Assembly: GCF_025567125.1 (NCBI RefSeq)
Contig: NZ_JAOQJI010000007.1
Span: 1 to 64,000 of the forward strand
Direction of reading: 5' to 3'
Length of the DNA stretch: 64,000 nucleotides
Source of the DNA: Phocaeicola fibrisolvens
GTDB lineage: Bacteria > Bacteroidota > Bacteroidia > Bacteroidales > Bacteroidaceae
Position numbers and translations under genes: made by a program. Below, one piece after another: positions 41,748-51,338 of the stretch; positions within the stretch are counted from its first letter, which is position 1; every line of letters starts with the position of its first letter. The notes beneath the pieces were generated by a model. It saw nothing but the letters and a program-made list of their open reading frames with translations. It had not been told where the DNA came from and searched no databases.

Positions 41748-42191
41748 CTAGAACTTTTTGAACTTCAGAATGGCGTAATCGGATTCGAGTGTCATGTATT
41801 TCTTGCCGGATTCCAGCACTTTGAACGTGGTGTTGACGTTGTTCAGACCGTAGGCCTGCAACTCCCAGACTTCGGCCGGACGGGTGTTCTCGGGAGTGGC
41901 GTAGGTGCTCATCTCCGTCATCTGGATGGTCTGGGTGGAGGCATCGTACTGGTAACGTCCGCGGAAGGGGGAGACTTGCAGCGGACCTTCTTTCTCGGCT
42001 ACTTCCACCACCCAGAGCTGGATGCTGTAGTAGATGCGTTCGCACGGATGGATTACTCCGTCGGCCTTGGTGGTGAACTCCAGCAGCTGCCAGTGGCCTT
42101 CGATGTCGCTGTTCAGCGGTTCTTTCTGACAGCCCTGGCACAGGAGGGTCAGCAGGGTAAGGCAAAGTCCTATGTAGAATGTTTTTTTCAT
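41748..42191 (-). CDS. Lipocalin-like lipoprotein
   Basis: A 147-residue lipoprotein with lipobox LCQGC (Cys21). After it comes IEGHWQLLEFTT, the typical first strand of the small Bacteroides lipocalin-like domains (GxW motif), followed by beta strands to YMTLESDYAILKF. It is the last gene of the second polysaccharide operon, 12 bp after wzi. Ligand and role are unknown; similar genes often follow wzi in Bacteroides. Confidence 0.75.
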   Translation of the reverse strand: MKKTFYIGLCLTLLTLLCQGCQKEPLNSDIEGHWQLLEFTTKADGVIHPCERIYYSIQLWVVEVAEKEGPLQVSPFRGRYQYDASTQTIQMTEMSTYATPENTRPAEVWELQAYGLNNVNTTFKVLESGKKYMTLESDYAILKFKKF

Positions 42192-42203
42192 TTCAATGGG
42201 GGA

Positions 42204-43694
42204 TTAAAAGATGATACCTGTTTTTTTGACGGTGAGCATGCCTCCGGTGGAGTTGCCCAGGTAGTTGCCGCGGTCGAGTCCGAGGGCCAGCGAAGCGCTC
42301 CAGCCTTTGGCCCACGAGGGGGTGTAGGTGGCTTCGTAGAGGGAGCTGAACTGTTTCCGCTGCTTGTCGAGGGGGTTGTTGTAGGTACCCCAGTGGCGGA
42401 CGAACGAGAGCAGTACGCGGTAGCCCCATTCGGAGGTGGGCTGGCCGCTCAGGCCCAGGTGCTGTGCCCTGACACGGTTGCTGCGGATGGTGATTTCGTG
42501 GTTCTCGTTGTAGGCGGGACCGGGAAGGAGGGGATTGCCCATGCCCATGCCCTGGTGCTGCCATGCGCCGTAGATGTAGTGGTTGTAGTAGTTGTCGTTG
42601 GCGCTGATCTGGTATTCGGGAAACTGGCCCCAGAAGCTGTCGTACTGCAGGGGACCGGTCTGGTCTTTGGTGGAGAGGCTTTCCCACACGGCGGAGGTAA
42701 TCCAGCGGTTGCGGGGGAAGGTGATTTCCAGTCCGAGCTGGCCGTCTTTCCACCGTCCGTATTCCCAGAACATCTGCGAGTGGTCTTCGAAGTAGTGCTC
42801 CAGGTAGGCGCGGAACTTCCATTCACCCAGGTAGTAGTTGAGGGCGAAGTTCCAGCTTCCCAGCATGTTGCCTTCCACGTTCACCTGTTCGCCTTCGGGG
42901 GTTTCCGTGCCGCCCGACTGCGGAAGGAAGGCTTTCCAGTAGGCTTTCAGGTCGTTGGGCATGTCGACGATTTTCTCCGTGCTGCCGTCTTCGTGCTTCA
43001 GGTACTGGTCGCCGCCGAACTGGGTGGCCATCAGGATGCCGAACTCCAGTTCGAGGGGGAGCTTTTCCTTGTTGCCCAGGCGCAGCATGAGCGACTTGCT
43101 GTGGTAGAGCACGTCTTTCACGAAGGTCTGTCCGGGACGTACGAAGTCTTCCTGCCACCCGTTCTCGGTGAAGGAGCCGTAGGCAAGGTGGCCCTTGAAG
43201 GCGAGCCAGCCGCGGGTGCCCGGCACTTGGAGGTAGTCTTTTATCTCCACCCTTATCTGGGGAATGGGCTGGGTGTTGGGGCCTTCTACCAGCATGCCGC
43301 TGCTGAGGGCCGTGTTCTTGGTGAGGGGGAAGCCTTCACGCTCGCGGCTGCCGATGCTCAGGGTGAGCTTCTTCCAGGAGAAATCGGAGTATATCTGATG
43401 GATGGCCACGTTTTGTGCGTGGTGGACGGCGGCGGTGAGGTCCAGTCCGGCTTCAATGCGCCAGTCGCGGGGGAACTGTTTCTCGTAGGCGATGCCGGCC
43501 AGCAGGTAGCCGGAGTTGGGCTGTACGCTCGACAGTCCGTAGCGGTTGCCCGTGAACCAGAGGGGGGCGTAGGTGCCGCTGCCGGCAGTGGCGCCCAGTT
43601 CCACGCGGTAGACAAATGAGGTGGAGTCGGCTGTCTGGGCGTGCAGTGCGCTTCCCGACAGCAGGCTGAGTAATAAAAGGGTACGTAGTTTCAT
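42204..43694 (-). CDS. wzi: Capsule assembly protein Wzi family
   Basis: A 496-residue outer-membrane beta-barrel protein with a signal peptide ending near LHAQTADS. Family features include VELGATAGSGTYAPLWFTGN near the start, followed by YGLSSVQPNSGYLLAG, GNKEKLPLELEFGILMATQ and GAWQHQGMGMGNPLL. Wzi binds exported capsule at the cell surface and helps order it. Its presence suggests that the second operon makes a surface-attached polymer even though it lacks its own wza. Confidence 0.9.
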   Translation of the reverse strand: MKLRTLLLLSLLSGSALHAQTADSTSFVYRVELGATAGSGTYAPLWFTGNRYGLSSVQPNSGYLLAGIAYEKQFPRDWRIEAGLDLTAAVHHAQNVAIHQIYSDFSWKKLTLSIGSREREGFPLTKNTALSSGMLVEGPNTQPIPQIRVEIKDYLQVPGTRGWLAFKGHLAYGSFTENGWQEDFVRPGQTFVKDVLYHSKSLMLRLGNKEKLPLELEFGILMATQFGGDQYLKHEDGSTEKIVDMPNDLKAYWKAFLPQSGGTETPEGEQVNVEGNMLGSWNFALNYYLGEWKFRAYLEHYFEDHSQMFWEYGRWKDGQLGLEITFPRNRWITSAVWESLSTKDQTGPLQYDSFWGQFPEYQISANDNYYNHYIYGAWQHQGMGMGNPLLPGPAYNENHEITIRSNRVRAQHLGLSGQPTSEWGYRVLLSFVRHWGTYNNPLDKQRKQFSSLYEATYTPSWAKGWSASLALGLDRGNYLGNSTGGMLTVKKTGIIF

Positions 43695-43710
43695 TATGCG
43701 AATTTAGAGT

Positions 43711-44820
43711 TTAGTCTTTCTTTTTCAGTTCATTCCGGACGCGGGCCCACAGGTCTTTGCCGAAAAGAATCCAGCCCGATTCGGCCAGGAAGGCCAGGAA
43801 GGCGAAGGCCACGGCGAGCATCGAGGTTTTGGGCGATGCCGGAGCCAGGGGCACGGTGGCGGGTTCCACCACGGCAAACACGGGCTTGGCTTCCTGCAGC
43901 TTGCCGCGGAGCACCTGGAGCTGGGCCATGGACTGGCTGTAGATTTGTTCGGCCAGGGTCAGGTTTTTCTGCAACCGGTCTTTCTCGGTGGTCACGGTCT
44001 GCAGCACGATGTTGCGGTTGGCGTCGGCAAACTTCGCGTATTCCTGCTGGGCAGCGAAGTATTCCTTGCGGTACTGCTGGCACAGGTGGAGCTGGAAGTC
44101 GTAGTCCTGACGGGCCTTGCGGGTGCGGTAGTCGGTGATGTATTCCTGAAGCTTGCTGATGGCACTGTCGGCCACGATGGCGGTAGCCAGGGGGTCTTGC
44201 AGGGTCACGCTGACCTCGGTGATGTTGGTCTTCTTGTCGGTCTTCACCTTGAGCACGCCCTTGAGCATGCCGATGCGCTCGTTCTGTTCCGGGGTGAGCT
44301 GGAAGGGGTCGATGGCGGCGCGGGTGGTGTCTTCCGATTCGTCGCGGAAGAGGGACATGAGTCCTCCCACGGCCATGCCCGGGGCGTTCATCACGTAGGT
44401 CCACCAGGGTTTCCGCTGGGTGTCGAGGTAGTCGTAGAGCAGGCTTTCCTTGCCGTCGCGGGTCTTGACCGGAATCTGGAGCAGCTCGAGGGCGAAGGGG
44501 TTGGTCTTGACAATCTCGGGAAACATGTTGAAGGTCAGGGCGTCTTCACCGAAGCCGGTAGAGACGTTGCCCAGGCCGAACATGGAGGCCAGGCCGGAGA
44601 GGCCGTTGGTGGCGGTCAGTCCCGACTCGGGCGAGAGGCTGACGTTGACTTTGTAGGTGGTGGGCAGGCTGAAGCTGAGCACGATGCCGACCACGAGGCC
44701 GATGCCTACGGCCTTGTAGAGCTTTTTCCGTTGTGCATATAATTTGCGGAAGATGGCGAAGAGGTCGATTTCTTTCATTTCCTTTTCTTCCTTTTGCTGT
44801 GTTTGAGGGTCTTCTGTCAT
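43711..44820 (-). CDS. Wzz-type chain-length determinant
   Basis: A 369-residue polysaccharide co-polymerase without a kinase domain. It has a cytoplasmic start, TM1 around residues 36-54 (LYKAVGIGLVVGIVLSFSL), a periplasmic coiled-coil region ending with the PVFAVVEPATVPLAPASPK motif, and TM2 (TSMLAVAFAFLAFLAESGW). It sets the modal chain length of the second polymer. The N-terminal MTEDPQTQQKEEKEMKE is charged; Met15 is an alternative start. Confidence 0.88.
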   Translation of the reverse strand: MTEDPQTQQKEEKEMKEIDLFAIFRKLYAQRKKLYKAVGIGLVVGIVLSFSLPTTYKVNVSLSPESGLTATNGLSGLASMFGLGNVSTGFGEDALTFNMFPEIVKTNPFALELLQIPVKTRDGKESLLYDYLDTQRKPWWTYVMNAPGMAVGGLMSLFRDESEDTTRAAIDPFQLTPEQNERIGMLKGVLKVKTDKKTNITEVSVTLQDPLATAIVADSAISKLQEYITDYRTRKARQDYDFQLHLCQQYRKEYFAAQQEYAKFADANRNIVLQTVTTEKDRLQKNLTLAEQIYSQSMAQLQVLRGKLQEAKPVFAVVEPATVPLAPASPKTSMLAVAFAFLAFLAESGWILFGKDLWARVRNELKKKD

Positions 44821-44860
44821 TCTATGAGTGGTTTTGGGTGGTAAAAGTAATGGAATTCTG

Positions 44861-45685
44861 TCATTTACGCAAGAGTTTCTGGTAGATGAACTGCCGGAGG
44901 GCGCTGGGCGTGAGCCGCACGGTGCCGCGAACCAGGATGTTGTAGGCCAGGGTGGGCAGGCCGAAGAGGCCCATACGGTAGAAATCTATCTGCGAGCGGA
45001 TGTCGGCCAGGGCGTATTTCCATCCTCCCCGCCGCTTGATCATGCTGCGGGAGAAACGGAAGTAGAGCAGGCTTTGCTGCACGTTGTAGAACCGGGCGCC
45101 GGTCATCAGCATCTTGACCCACAGGCGGTAGTCTTCGGGGAAGCCTTCGTAGCCGCCGGCACGGAGGACGGCTTGCTTGCGGTAGATCACCACGGGGTGG
45201 TTCACGGGACACCGGTGACGGGCGTAGGCGCGTATCTCGTCGTGGGTCTCGGGCAGCTTCTTGACCGCCAGAAGGTGGTCGGGGCTGCCTTCGAATTCTT
45301 CAATCCAGGCGCTGCAGATGTCTATCTCGGGATGGGCTTCGAACACCTTCAGCTGGATTTCGAAGCGTTCGGGACGGGCGATGTCGTCGGTGTCCATGCG
45401 GGCGATGAGGTCGTAGCGGCAGTGGCGGATGCCTTCGTTCAGGGCGTTTCCCAGGCCTTGGTTGCGCGGCAGGCTCACCGTGCGGAGCAGGGGGCACCGC
45501 TGCTGGTATTCCCGGATGGTCTGTGTCAGGACGTCGGGCAGGGGGCCGTCTTCCACGAGGATGATTTCGTCGGGCTGACGGGTCTGGCACAACAGGCTGT
45601 CGAGGGCTTCACGCAGGCAGGAATCTTGTTCCTTGGCGTAGACCGACAGCAACACGGAAAATGGAATATGGTTTAGGGAGGACAT
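44861..45685 (-). CDS. GT2 family glycosyltransferase
   Basis: A 274-residue inverting GT-A enzyme. FSVLLSVYAKEQDSCLREAL and PDEIILVEDGP form the nucleotide-binding strand, LIARMDTDDIARPERF holds the DxD metal site, and GGYEGFPEDYRLWVKML is the acceptor-side ED motif. It resembles capsular amylovoran-type (AmsE-like) transferases; sugar specificity is unknown. It is separated from the Wzz gene by 40 bp. Confidence 0.88.
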   Translation of the reverse strand: MSSLNHIPFSVLLSVYAKEQDSCLREALDSLLCQTRQPDEIILVEDGPLPDVLTQTIREYQQRCPLLRTVSLPRNQGLGNALNEGIRHCRYDLIARMDTDDIARPERFEIQLKVFEAHPEIDICSAWIEEFEGSPDHLLAVKKLPETHDEIRAYARHRCPVNHPVVIYRKQAVLRAGGYEGFPEDYRLWVKMLMTGARFYNVQQSLLYFRFSRSMIKRRGGWKYALADIRSQIDFYRMGLFGLPTLAYNILVRGTVRLTPSALRQFIYQKLLRK

Positions 45686-45700
45686 GGATGAATAGGGTCT

Positions 45701-46756
45701 TTATGAATGTTTTTTGGTTTCGAGTACGGACTGGTAGATGGCGAGGTGGGTCTGGTAGAATATCTCGGGCGAAAAGGCCTGAAGGTATTTCTGGTACAGG
45801 TGCTCGCCGAGGCTGTCGTCTTCGCGGGCGCGGCGGATGGCGTCTACCAGCGAGGGGATGTCTTCGAGCTGGAAGAAGGAGACTTCGGTGCGGTCCACCA
45901 CTTCGCGGAACACGGGGAGGTCGGAGCACACCACTTTCTTCTTGTAGAGGGCGGCCTCGATGAGGGTGAGGACGAATCCTTCGCTGCGGCTGGGCAGGGC
46001 GTAGATGTCGTAGTAGGGCAGGTAGCGGCAGGCGTCTTTCCGGTAGCCTGTGAACCAGACGCGGGAAGAGGTGCCGTTGGCGAGGCTCTGCTGACGGAGG
46101 GGTTCGAGGCTCTTGCCGTCGCCCACCACCATGAGCTTGTAGTCGGGCAGGAGGGGCAGGGCCTGGATAAGCTGGTCGATGCCCTTGCGGGGGGTGAGGG
46201 CCGCGTGGACGCCGATGAGGGGGGAGCTGCCCTTGAAACGGAGGATGGCGGCTTCCTCGTCGGCCGTGACGGTCAGTCCTTCCGGCAGGGTGCGCGTGTT
46301 GTAGGCGCAGGCCAGCTTCTCGGGCTTGAACCAGCGGGTGTAGTACTGGAGGGCGTTGCGGGTGAGGGTGATGAGCTTGTCGTGGCGGCACAGCATGCAC
46401 ATCCAGAGGTTGCCGGCTGTGTAGGCCACGAAGGGGTTGTACTGGTAGGAGAAGTCGGCCAGGATGTAGTTGTGCAGGGTGGAGAGGACTCCGGCCCGGC
46501 AGTGACGCGGCTTGTGGACGAAGACGTAACAGTCGGGACGCAGGCCGTGCGTATGGATGATGTCGAAGGGACGGAAGTCGATGGCGTGTGAGAAGGTGAT
46601 TCTTTTTACGGGGCAGGGAAACTGGATTTCCTGTTCCGGGTCGAAGTAGAACACCTTGCAGGTGTGGCCGTGGCGGAGCATCTGGCGCACCAGCTCCAGC
46701 ACCACGATGACCGGGCCTTTGTTGGCCAGTTTGGGAACGATATAGGCGATGTGCAT
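45701..46756 (-). CDS. GT4 family glycosyltransferase
   Basis: A 351-residue retaining GT-B enzyme. FDIIHTHGLRPDCYVF lies in the N-terminal half. KLMVVGDGKSLEPL and YALPSRSEGFVLTLIEAALY carry the GT4 donor signature (Glu-7-Glu). The local region is extremely GC-rich (46021-46080 is 39/60), in contrast with the first operon's transferases. Donor unknown. Confidence 0.88.
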   Translation of the reverse strand: MHIAYIVPKLANKGPVIVVLELVRQMLRHGHTCKVFYFDPEQEIQFPCPVKRITFSHAIDFRPFDIIHTHGLRPDCYVFVHKPRHCRAGVLSTLHNYILADFSYQYNPFVAYTAGNLWMCMLCRHDKLITLTRNALQYYTRWFKPEKLACAYNTRTLPEGLTVTADEEAAILRFKGSSPLIGVHAALTPRKGIDQLIQALPLLPDYKLMVVGDGKSLEPLRQQSLANGTSSRVWFTGYRKDACRYLPYYDIYALPSRSEGFVLTLIEAALYKKKVVCSDLPVFREVVDRTEVSFFQLEDIPSLVDAIRRAREDDSLGEHLYQKYLQAFSPEIFYQTHLAIYQSVLETKKHS

Positions 46757-46774
46757 AGCGTGAGTGAAAATGCG

Positions 46775-47824
46775 TTAGGAGGTGAAATAGTTCCAGAATT
46801 CAGGTTCCTGCATCAGCTTCTGGAAGTTCAGGAGGAACAGCAGGGCCGTGAGGAACCAGCAGATGAAGTATCCGCAGGCCCGGGGCTTGACCACGAGGGC
46901 CAGGGCGGGGATGATGAAAATCTCGCAGGTGGCGAAGATGGTGGCCAGTCGTCCGCCGATTTCTCCCATGTTGCAGGTGAGAAGCAGGAGGAGCGTGGAA
47001 TAGAGGTAGGCGTTGCGGATGAGGTAGTAGCCTTTCTGCCGGTCCTTGAGCAGGGGCTCGAAGTAGAAGAAGGCCAGGCAGAGGAAGAGCTGGAAGAAGA
47101 GCACGGGGTTGAGGATGCCCAGGTTCTCCGTGCCGATGTAGCGGAGGAAGATGCCGAACCCGGTCTGCACGAGCACGAGTTTCAGCAGCATGCCGCCCAC
47201 CACTCCGGCCACGAGGCTTCCGGCCACGAGCAGGAGGACCTGCCGCATCGACAGCCGGAACTTGTAGAGGAAGACGAAGGGCAGGACGATGACGGAGCTG
47301 TAGTGCATCATGCAGGCAAAGAAGAGGAACCACAGGAAGGTGCGTTTCCGGTCTTCCAGGAGGTACTTGAGTCCGTAGATGAGGATGACCATGGCCAGGG
47401 CCTGACGGATCTGGTTCATGTCGCGGATGATGAGGAAGCGGGCGTAGTAGGTGCAGAAGCCCAGCAGCGGATAGAGGGAGAACTCCTTCAGGCTCTTCAC
47501 CAGAAAGCTGACGGTGAGGGCCGAGATGGCCAGGAAGTAGAAGTCGATGTTGTTCCAGATGCTCTTCAGGAGGACGGAGAGGAGGTAGAAGCCGTGTTCG
47601 GCATAGCCTTTCTCTTCGTTGTTCCACTGCCAGAGGGTGTCGGTCTGGTCGTTGAAGAAGGTGATGTAGTTGATGGAGTCGGTGCCGCTCTCGCCCCGGA
47701 AACCGATGAAGAGAACCATGCAGACCGCGATGGCCGACAGGACGAAGTTGCGCTGGCGGACCCGGCAGAAGTCGATGAAAAGCAGTACCGACAGCAGGAA
47801 GAAGATGAGCGGATAGATGTACAT
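46775..47824 (-). CDS. EpsG-family polysaccharide polymerase (second operon)
   Basis: A 349-residue membrane protein with about ten helices. FIGFRGESGTDSINYITFF, then FLIIRDMNQIRQALAMVILIYG match the conserved loops of EpsG/Wzy-type polymerases. It is the polymerase candidate for the second operon. It shares the family but little visible identity with the protein at 24150-25253, so the two operons probably make different repeat units. Confidence 0.85.
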   Translation of the reverse strand: MYIYPLIFFLLSVLLFIDFCRVRQRNFVLSAIAVCMVLFIGFRGESGTDSINYITFFNDQTDTLWQWNNEEKGYAEHGFYLLSVLLKSIWNNIDFYFLAISALTVSFLVKSLKEFSLYPLLGFCTYYARFLIIRDMNQIRQALAMVILIYGLKYLLEDRKRTFLWFLFFACMMHYSSVIVLPFVFLYKFRLSMRQVLLLVAGSLVAGVVGGMLLKLVLVQTGFGIFLRYIGTENLGILNPVLFFQLFLCLAFFYFEPLLKDRQKGYYLIRNAYLYSTLLLLLTCNMGEIGGRLATIFATCEIFIIPALALVVKPRACGYFICWFLTALLFLLNFQKLMQEPEFWNYFTS

Positions 47825-47833
47825 GGGTATCTT

Positions 47834-48811
47834 TTATGCTTGGGTGGAGGTGAAGCAGCGCATGAACGTGGTGTAGAACCAGGGACAGCACAGCAGACGG
47901 CACCGCAGACGGCGTTCGAGGTTGAGGTGGGTGCGGCCGATGCGGAAGGCACCGAGACGGCACAGACGGCGGTACTCTTCCTGTTTCAGGGAGAGGGGGA
48001 TGCGGCCGAAGAAGAGCCGGTTGATGCTGAAGAACTTGTGGGTGTCGACCCATTGGCGGGCTGCCTGGTCGTAGGAGCTGTCGGAGGTGTAGCGGGCGCT
48101 TTCAATCTCGACAATCTTCTGCCAGCTGCGGATGGATTTCAGCACCTGCTGGTAGCCGCGGGTGGTGGTGATGCTGCCTTCCCGGTGGAAGTAGTTGTAG
48201 ACTCGCACATCGCGGAAGGTCATGCGGCGGACGTATTTGTAGAGGTGGAGGGTGAACTCGTAGTCCTCGTGGATGATGCCTTCGGTGAAGCGCACCGCAT
48301 GGCGGGTGAGGAGCTCCCTGCGCACGAGGAAGAACCAGGCGCTGATGCCCACGGGGTAGTCGCGGATGTAGGTCTCGCCCGAGATGACCTTACCCACCGG
48401 CTGCCGGGAGGGGTTGAAGCCTGCCGGGCTCTTGTCGGGCCAGATGTCGCAGTAGTTGAAGGCCAGCAGGTCGAGGTCGAGGGCGTCGGCCTGGTCGAGC
48501 AGGTCTTTCAGCACCCGGCTCTCGACGTAGTCGTCCGAGTCGACGAACCAGATGTATTTGCCGCGGGCATGCGGGATGCCGAAGTTGCGGGCCGAGCTCA
48601 GTCCGCCGTTGGGCTTGTGCACGAGGACCAGGTTGGAGAACTCCCGGCTGAGCTGTTCGACCAGGGAGATGGAGCGGTCTTGCGAACCGTCGTCCACCAC
48701 GATGATTTCATAGTCCTCGCGGGGGATGTCCTGCTGTTCCAGGGAACGGATGCACCGTTCCACGTAGCGTTCCACGTTGTAGACGGGTACGATGAGGGAG
48801 AGACGGATCAT
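47834..48811 (-). CDS. GT2 family glycosyltransferase
   Basis: A 325-residue inverting GT-A enzyme starting at MIRLSLIVPVYNVERYVER. The open frame continues to 49171, but only through the antisense of other coding sequence. The start overlaps the GT32 stop as ATGA. DYEIIVVDDGSQDRS and YIWFVDSDDYVESRVL give the donor and metal sites. A C-terminal 90-residue helical part is typical of capsule GT2 proteins. Donor unknown. Confidence 0.9.
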   Translation of the reverse strand: MIRLSLIVPVYNVERYVERCIRSLEQQDIPREDYEIIVVDDGSQDRSISLVEQLSREFSNLVLVHKPNGGLSSARNFGIPHARGKYIWFVDSDDYVESRVLKDLLDQADALDLDLLAFNYCDIWPDKSPAGFNPSRQPVGKVISGETYIRDYPVGISAWFFLVRRELLTRHAVRFTEGIIHEDYEFTLHLYKYVRRMTFRDVRVYNYFHREGSITTTRGYQQVLKSIRSWQKIVEIESARYTSDSSYDQAARQWVDTHKFFSINRLFFGRIPLSLKQEEYRRLCRLGAFRIGRTHLNLERRLRCRLLCCPWFYTTFMRCFTSTQA

Positions 48812-49545
48812 TCTTTCTTGATTTTTTTGTAACTGCGGTTGTACACCCAGAAAAGGAGGGGGTTGTTGCGGATGAACTGGTAGATGTTTTTCTTGAGCTT
48901 GCTGCTCTTCGACACCCACGAGCCCGCGAAATGGTGGACGGTGTAGGTGTTCCGTGTGCGGGTGACCTTGCCGGTGGTGTAGGACTTGGCCGTGAAGTAG
49001 TCGTTCGGGAAGAGGTAGACGGTCTGCGGGTCGTCGGCCAGCTTCAGGGTGGTCCGTTTCTGGAAACGGTGGTCGGCCGAGAGCAGGCTGTACATGATTT
49101 CGGGCAGGGGCGTGATGCTCATGCGTCCCTGTGCGTCGATGAAGTTCCGGTCGTGGTAGTAGTCCAGGCACTGTTTGAGGAGGGGGTGGTGCTTTTCCGC
49201 CCCGAAGATGCCAGCCTCGATGCCGTCTTCCTTTTCGTAGCCGAAAAAGTAGGGGCTGTCCAGCAGTTCGTCGAAGGGCTTGACCACCTCGATGTCCATG
49301 TCCATGTAGATGCCGCCGTAGTGGTAGACGGCATACAGGCGGATGTAGTCGGCCGCGAAGGCATATTTACGGGCTTCGAAGGCCTGCCGCACCCATTCGG
49401 AAGAATGGAGGTCGAAACGGTTCCGGTCCCACAGGATGAACTCATAGTCGGGGAGTTTGGCTTTCCACGTGGCCATATAGTCTTGCAGGTTCTGGGGAAC
49501 GGGGTCGCCGCTCAGCCAGCAGTAATGTATGATTTTGGGTATCAT
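48808..49545 (-). CDS. GT32 family glycosyltransferase (DXD, OCH1-like)
   Basis: A 245-residue protein beginning MIPKIIHYCWLSGDPVP, the classical start of this family, with YAFAADYIRLYAVYHYGGIYMD and the DMDIEVVKPFD metal site near residue 90. Relatives transfer hexoses such as mannose or galactose. It overlaps both neighbours by four bases, so translation of three transferases here is coupled. Confidence 0.9.
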   Translation of the reverse strand: MIPKIIHYCWLSGDPVPQNLQDYMATWKAKLPDYEFILWDRNRFDLHSSEWVRQAFEARKYAFAADYIRLYAVYHYGGIYMDMDIEVVKPFDELLDSPYFFGYEKEDGIEAGIFGAEKHHPLLKQCLDYYHDRNFIDAQGRMSITPLPEIMYSLLSADHRFQKRTTLKLADDPQTVYLFPNDYFTAKSYTTGKVTRTRNTYTVHHFAGSWVSKSSKLKKNIYQFIRNNPLLFWVYNRSYKKIKKE

Positions 49546-50429
49546 TTGGCAGAAGGTTTAGCGGGCTGGCCGACTTTCTGCAGCCGGTAGCGCCAGATTT
49601 GTGCTTCGTTTTTCTTTCCCCTCAGCCGCAGGTAGAGGAAGTTGGCCAGGGCATTGAGGGCGTAGGGGAGGTTGCTGAGGTGGTAGTAGGCCCGGCCATA
49701 CCGTTTGGTGTAGTAGGTGCGGCGTGCGTCGAAGAGGAAGTCTTCGTAGTGCGTCCGCAGGGTGAAACTCTGTCCTTCCAGGTGGATAATCCGGGAAGTG
49801 GGGACGTTGTAGATGCGGTAGCCCAGCTGTCTGACCTGGTAGCACAGGTAGGTTTCTTCGAGGTACATGAAGAAGTCCTTGTCGAAGCCGCCGATGCGGT
49901 CGAAGAGGGCCTTGGAAATCATCAGGGCCGCGCCCACCACGTGCGGCACCTCTTTCGGGGCCGTCCCGGCGTTGAAGTCTTCGTTGAAGCGGGTCATGGT
50001 GCACGACCGCGAGTTGATGAGCTCCTGGAGGATGCCCGGCTCGCGCATCTCGTAGGAATGTCCCGGGGTCTGGTCGGCCTTGTAGAGGTTGGCCCCGCAG
50101 ACGCCGGCTTCCGGGTGTCCTTCCATGAAGTCGAACAGCTCTTTCACGGCGTTGTTCATCAGCAGGGTGTCGGGGTTCAGGCAGAACAGGTACTTCCCGC
50201 GGGCATGCGAGGCCCCCAGGTTGTTGGCCCTTCCGAAGCCCAGGTTCTCGGGCGAAGGCAGGAAGGTGATGCGGCGGTCGTCGGGCAGCAGGGTGGGCCG
50301 GACCGGCGAGGCGTTGTCGACCACGAGCACCTCGAACGAGAGGCCTTCGGTCTTGGCGTACAGACTGTCCAGGCAGTCGAGAATCAGTTTTTCGGTGTTG
50401 TAGTTTACGATGATGACGGATACGTCCAT
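49542..50429 (-). CDS. GT2 rhamnosyltransferase-like protein
   Basis: A 295-residue GT-A protein of the WbbL/rhamnosyltransferase group. MDVSVIIVNYNTEKLILDCL, EVLVVDNASPVRP, NLGFGRANNLGASHARG and the NPDT metal loop in YLFCLNPDTLL are visible, as is FFMYLEETYLCYQVRQLGY as the acceptor-side ED motif. A C-terminal hydrophobic patch may touch the membrane. Rhamnose as donor is a family habit, and no rhamnose-synthesis genes lie in this window. Confidence 0.88.
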   Translation of the reverse strand: MDVSVIIVNYNTEKLILDCLDSLYAKTEGLSFEVLVVDNASPVRPTLLPDDRRITFLPSPENLGFGRANNLGASHARGKYLFCLNPDTLLMNNAVKELFDFMEGHPEAGVCGANLYKADQTPGHSYEMREPGILQELINSRSCTMTRFNEDFNAGTAPKEVPHVVGAALMISKALFDRIGGFDKDFFMYLEETYLCYQVRQLGYRIYNVPTSRIIHLEGQSFTLRTHYEDFLFDARRTYYTKRYGRAYYHLSNLPYALNALANFLYLRLRGKKNEAQIWRYRLQKVGQPAKPSAK

Positions 50430-50459
50430 AGGGTTGGGTCTAGCAGGTTTCTGAATGAG

Positions 50460-51335
50460 TTACAACTGTTTGTCGGCAATCAGCCGGCCCCAGTACTTGG
50501 GCGAGAAAGAGAACAGGAACGACAGGCCTTTCAGCAGGTTCCGGTACCTGTATTTGCCCAGCGGAAGGCTCAGGTCTTCGTCGGGCTGGTCGCAGAAGAA
50601 CAGGAGGGGCACCTCGAAGGTCTTCAGGCCGCGGGCTCGCAGGTAGACATTGAGCAGGCGTTCGGCCATGAACCCGTAGATGCGTTTCTGGTAGGGCGAG
50701 TAATACTCGATGTGGGTTTCCTTTTCCACCTTCTCCAGGATGCCGAACAGCCACTGGCAGTAGCGGTCGAACTCGCTCCAGCCCATGATGAACATGTTGC
50801 AGGGACGGAGCTTGTGGGAGTAGTACATGACGTCGTCGAAGGCCTGGCTGAAAGAGGGGTCGCCGTCGCTCTTGACGAGGCGTTCGAGGGTGCGCAGGTC
50901 GTCGCTCACGTGGGTCACGCAGTAGTCGTTGAAGAGGGACAGCTGCAGCGTCATGGGCTTGGGCATGATGACACAGCCCTCTTCCAGCCGGGTAAGGATG
51001 TCGGCCGGGATGCGGATGTCCTTGCCCTCGCATTCGCCCGTGGGGAAGAGGGTGCAGGGAAAGCCTTTCCGGCCCTGGCGGTGGAAGTCGAAGTAGCGCC
51101 GGTAGTGGCAGAGCCCGATGTAGTCGATGCCCTTCAGGTTCTTCCAGGCCCAGTACAGGGCCGTGAGCTCGCAGTAGCTCGGGTTCTTGGCGCTGATGTG
51201 GTCGCCGCTGTCGTCGCCCTGGATGTGCAGGTCGCACGAAGCCAGTGCCTTGCCCACCTGGATGGGAAGGTAGTCCTTGTCTTTCAGGTAGATGTCGTCT
51301 TTATGGATGCACGTCAGGATTTTGATTGTCGCCAT
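50460..51335 (-). CDS. DUF4422 glycosyltransferase-like protein
   Basis: A 291-residue protein matching the DUF4422 family. ISAKNPSYCELTALYWAWKN, IGLCHYRRYFDF and CNMFIMGWSEFDRYCQWLF are the family's conserved blocks. Members are found next to UDP-galactopyranose mutase and other transferases, and are treated as glycosyltransferases (some galactofuranosyl-type). The adjacent glf gene fits that reading. The exact reaction here is unproven. Confidence 0.82.
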   Translation of the reverse strand: MATIKILTCIHKDDIYLKDKDYLPIQVGKALASCDLHIQGDDSGDHISAKNPSYCELTALYWAWKNLKGIDYIGLCHYRRYFDFHRQGRKGFPCTLFPTGECEGKDIRIPADILTRLEEGCVIMPKPMTLQLSLFNDYCVTHVSDDLRTLERLVKSDGDPSFSQAFDDVMYYSHKLRPCNMFIMGWSEFDRYCQWLFGILEKVEKETHIEYYSPYQKRIYGFMAERLLNVYLRARGLKTFEVPLLFFCDQPDEDLSLPLGKYRYRNLLKGLSFLFSFSPKYWGRLIADKQL

Positions 51336-51338
51336 CTT

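Noticed and set aside
46664..48832. 722-codon plus-strand open frame opposite the second operon
   Set aside because: It crosses three real minus-strand genes, is rich in Glu, Val and Gly as expected for antisense of GC-rich code, and has no domain.
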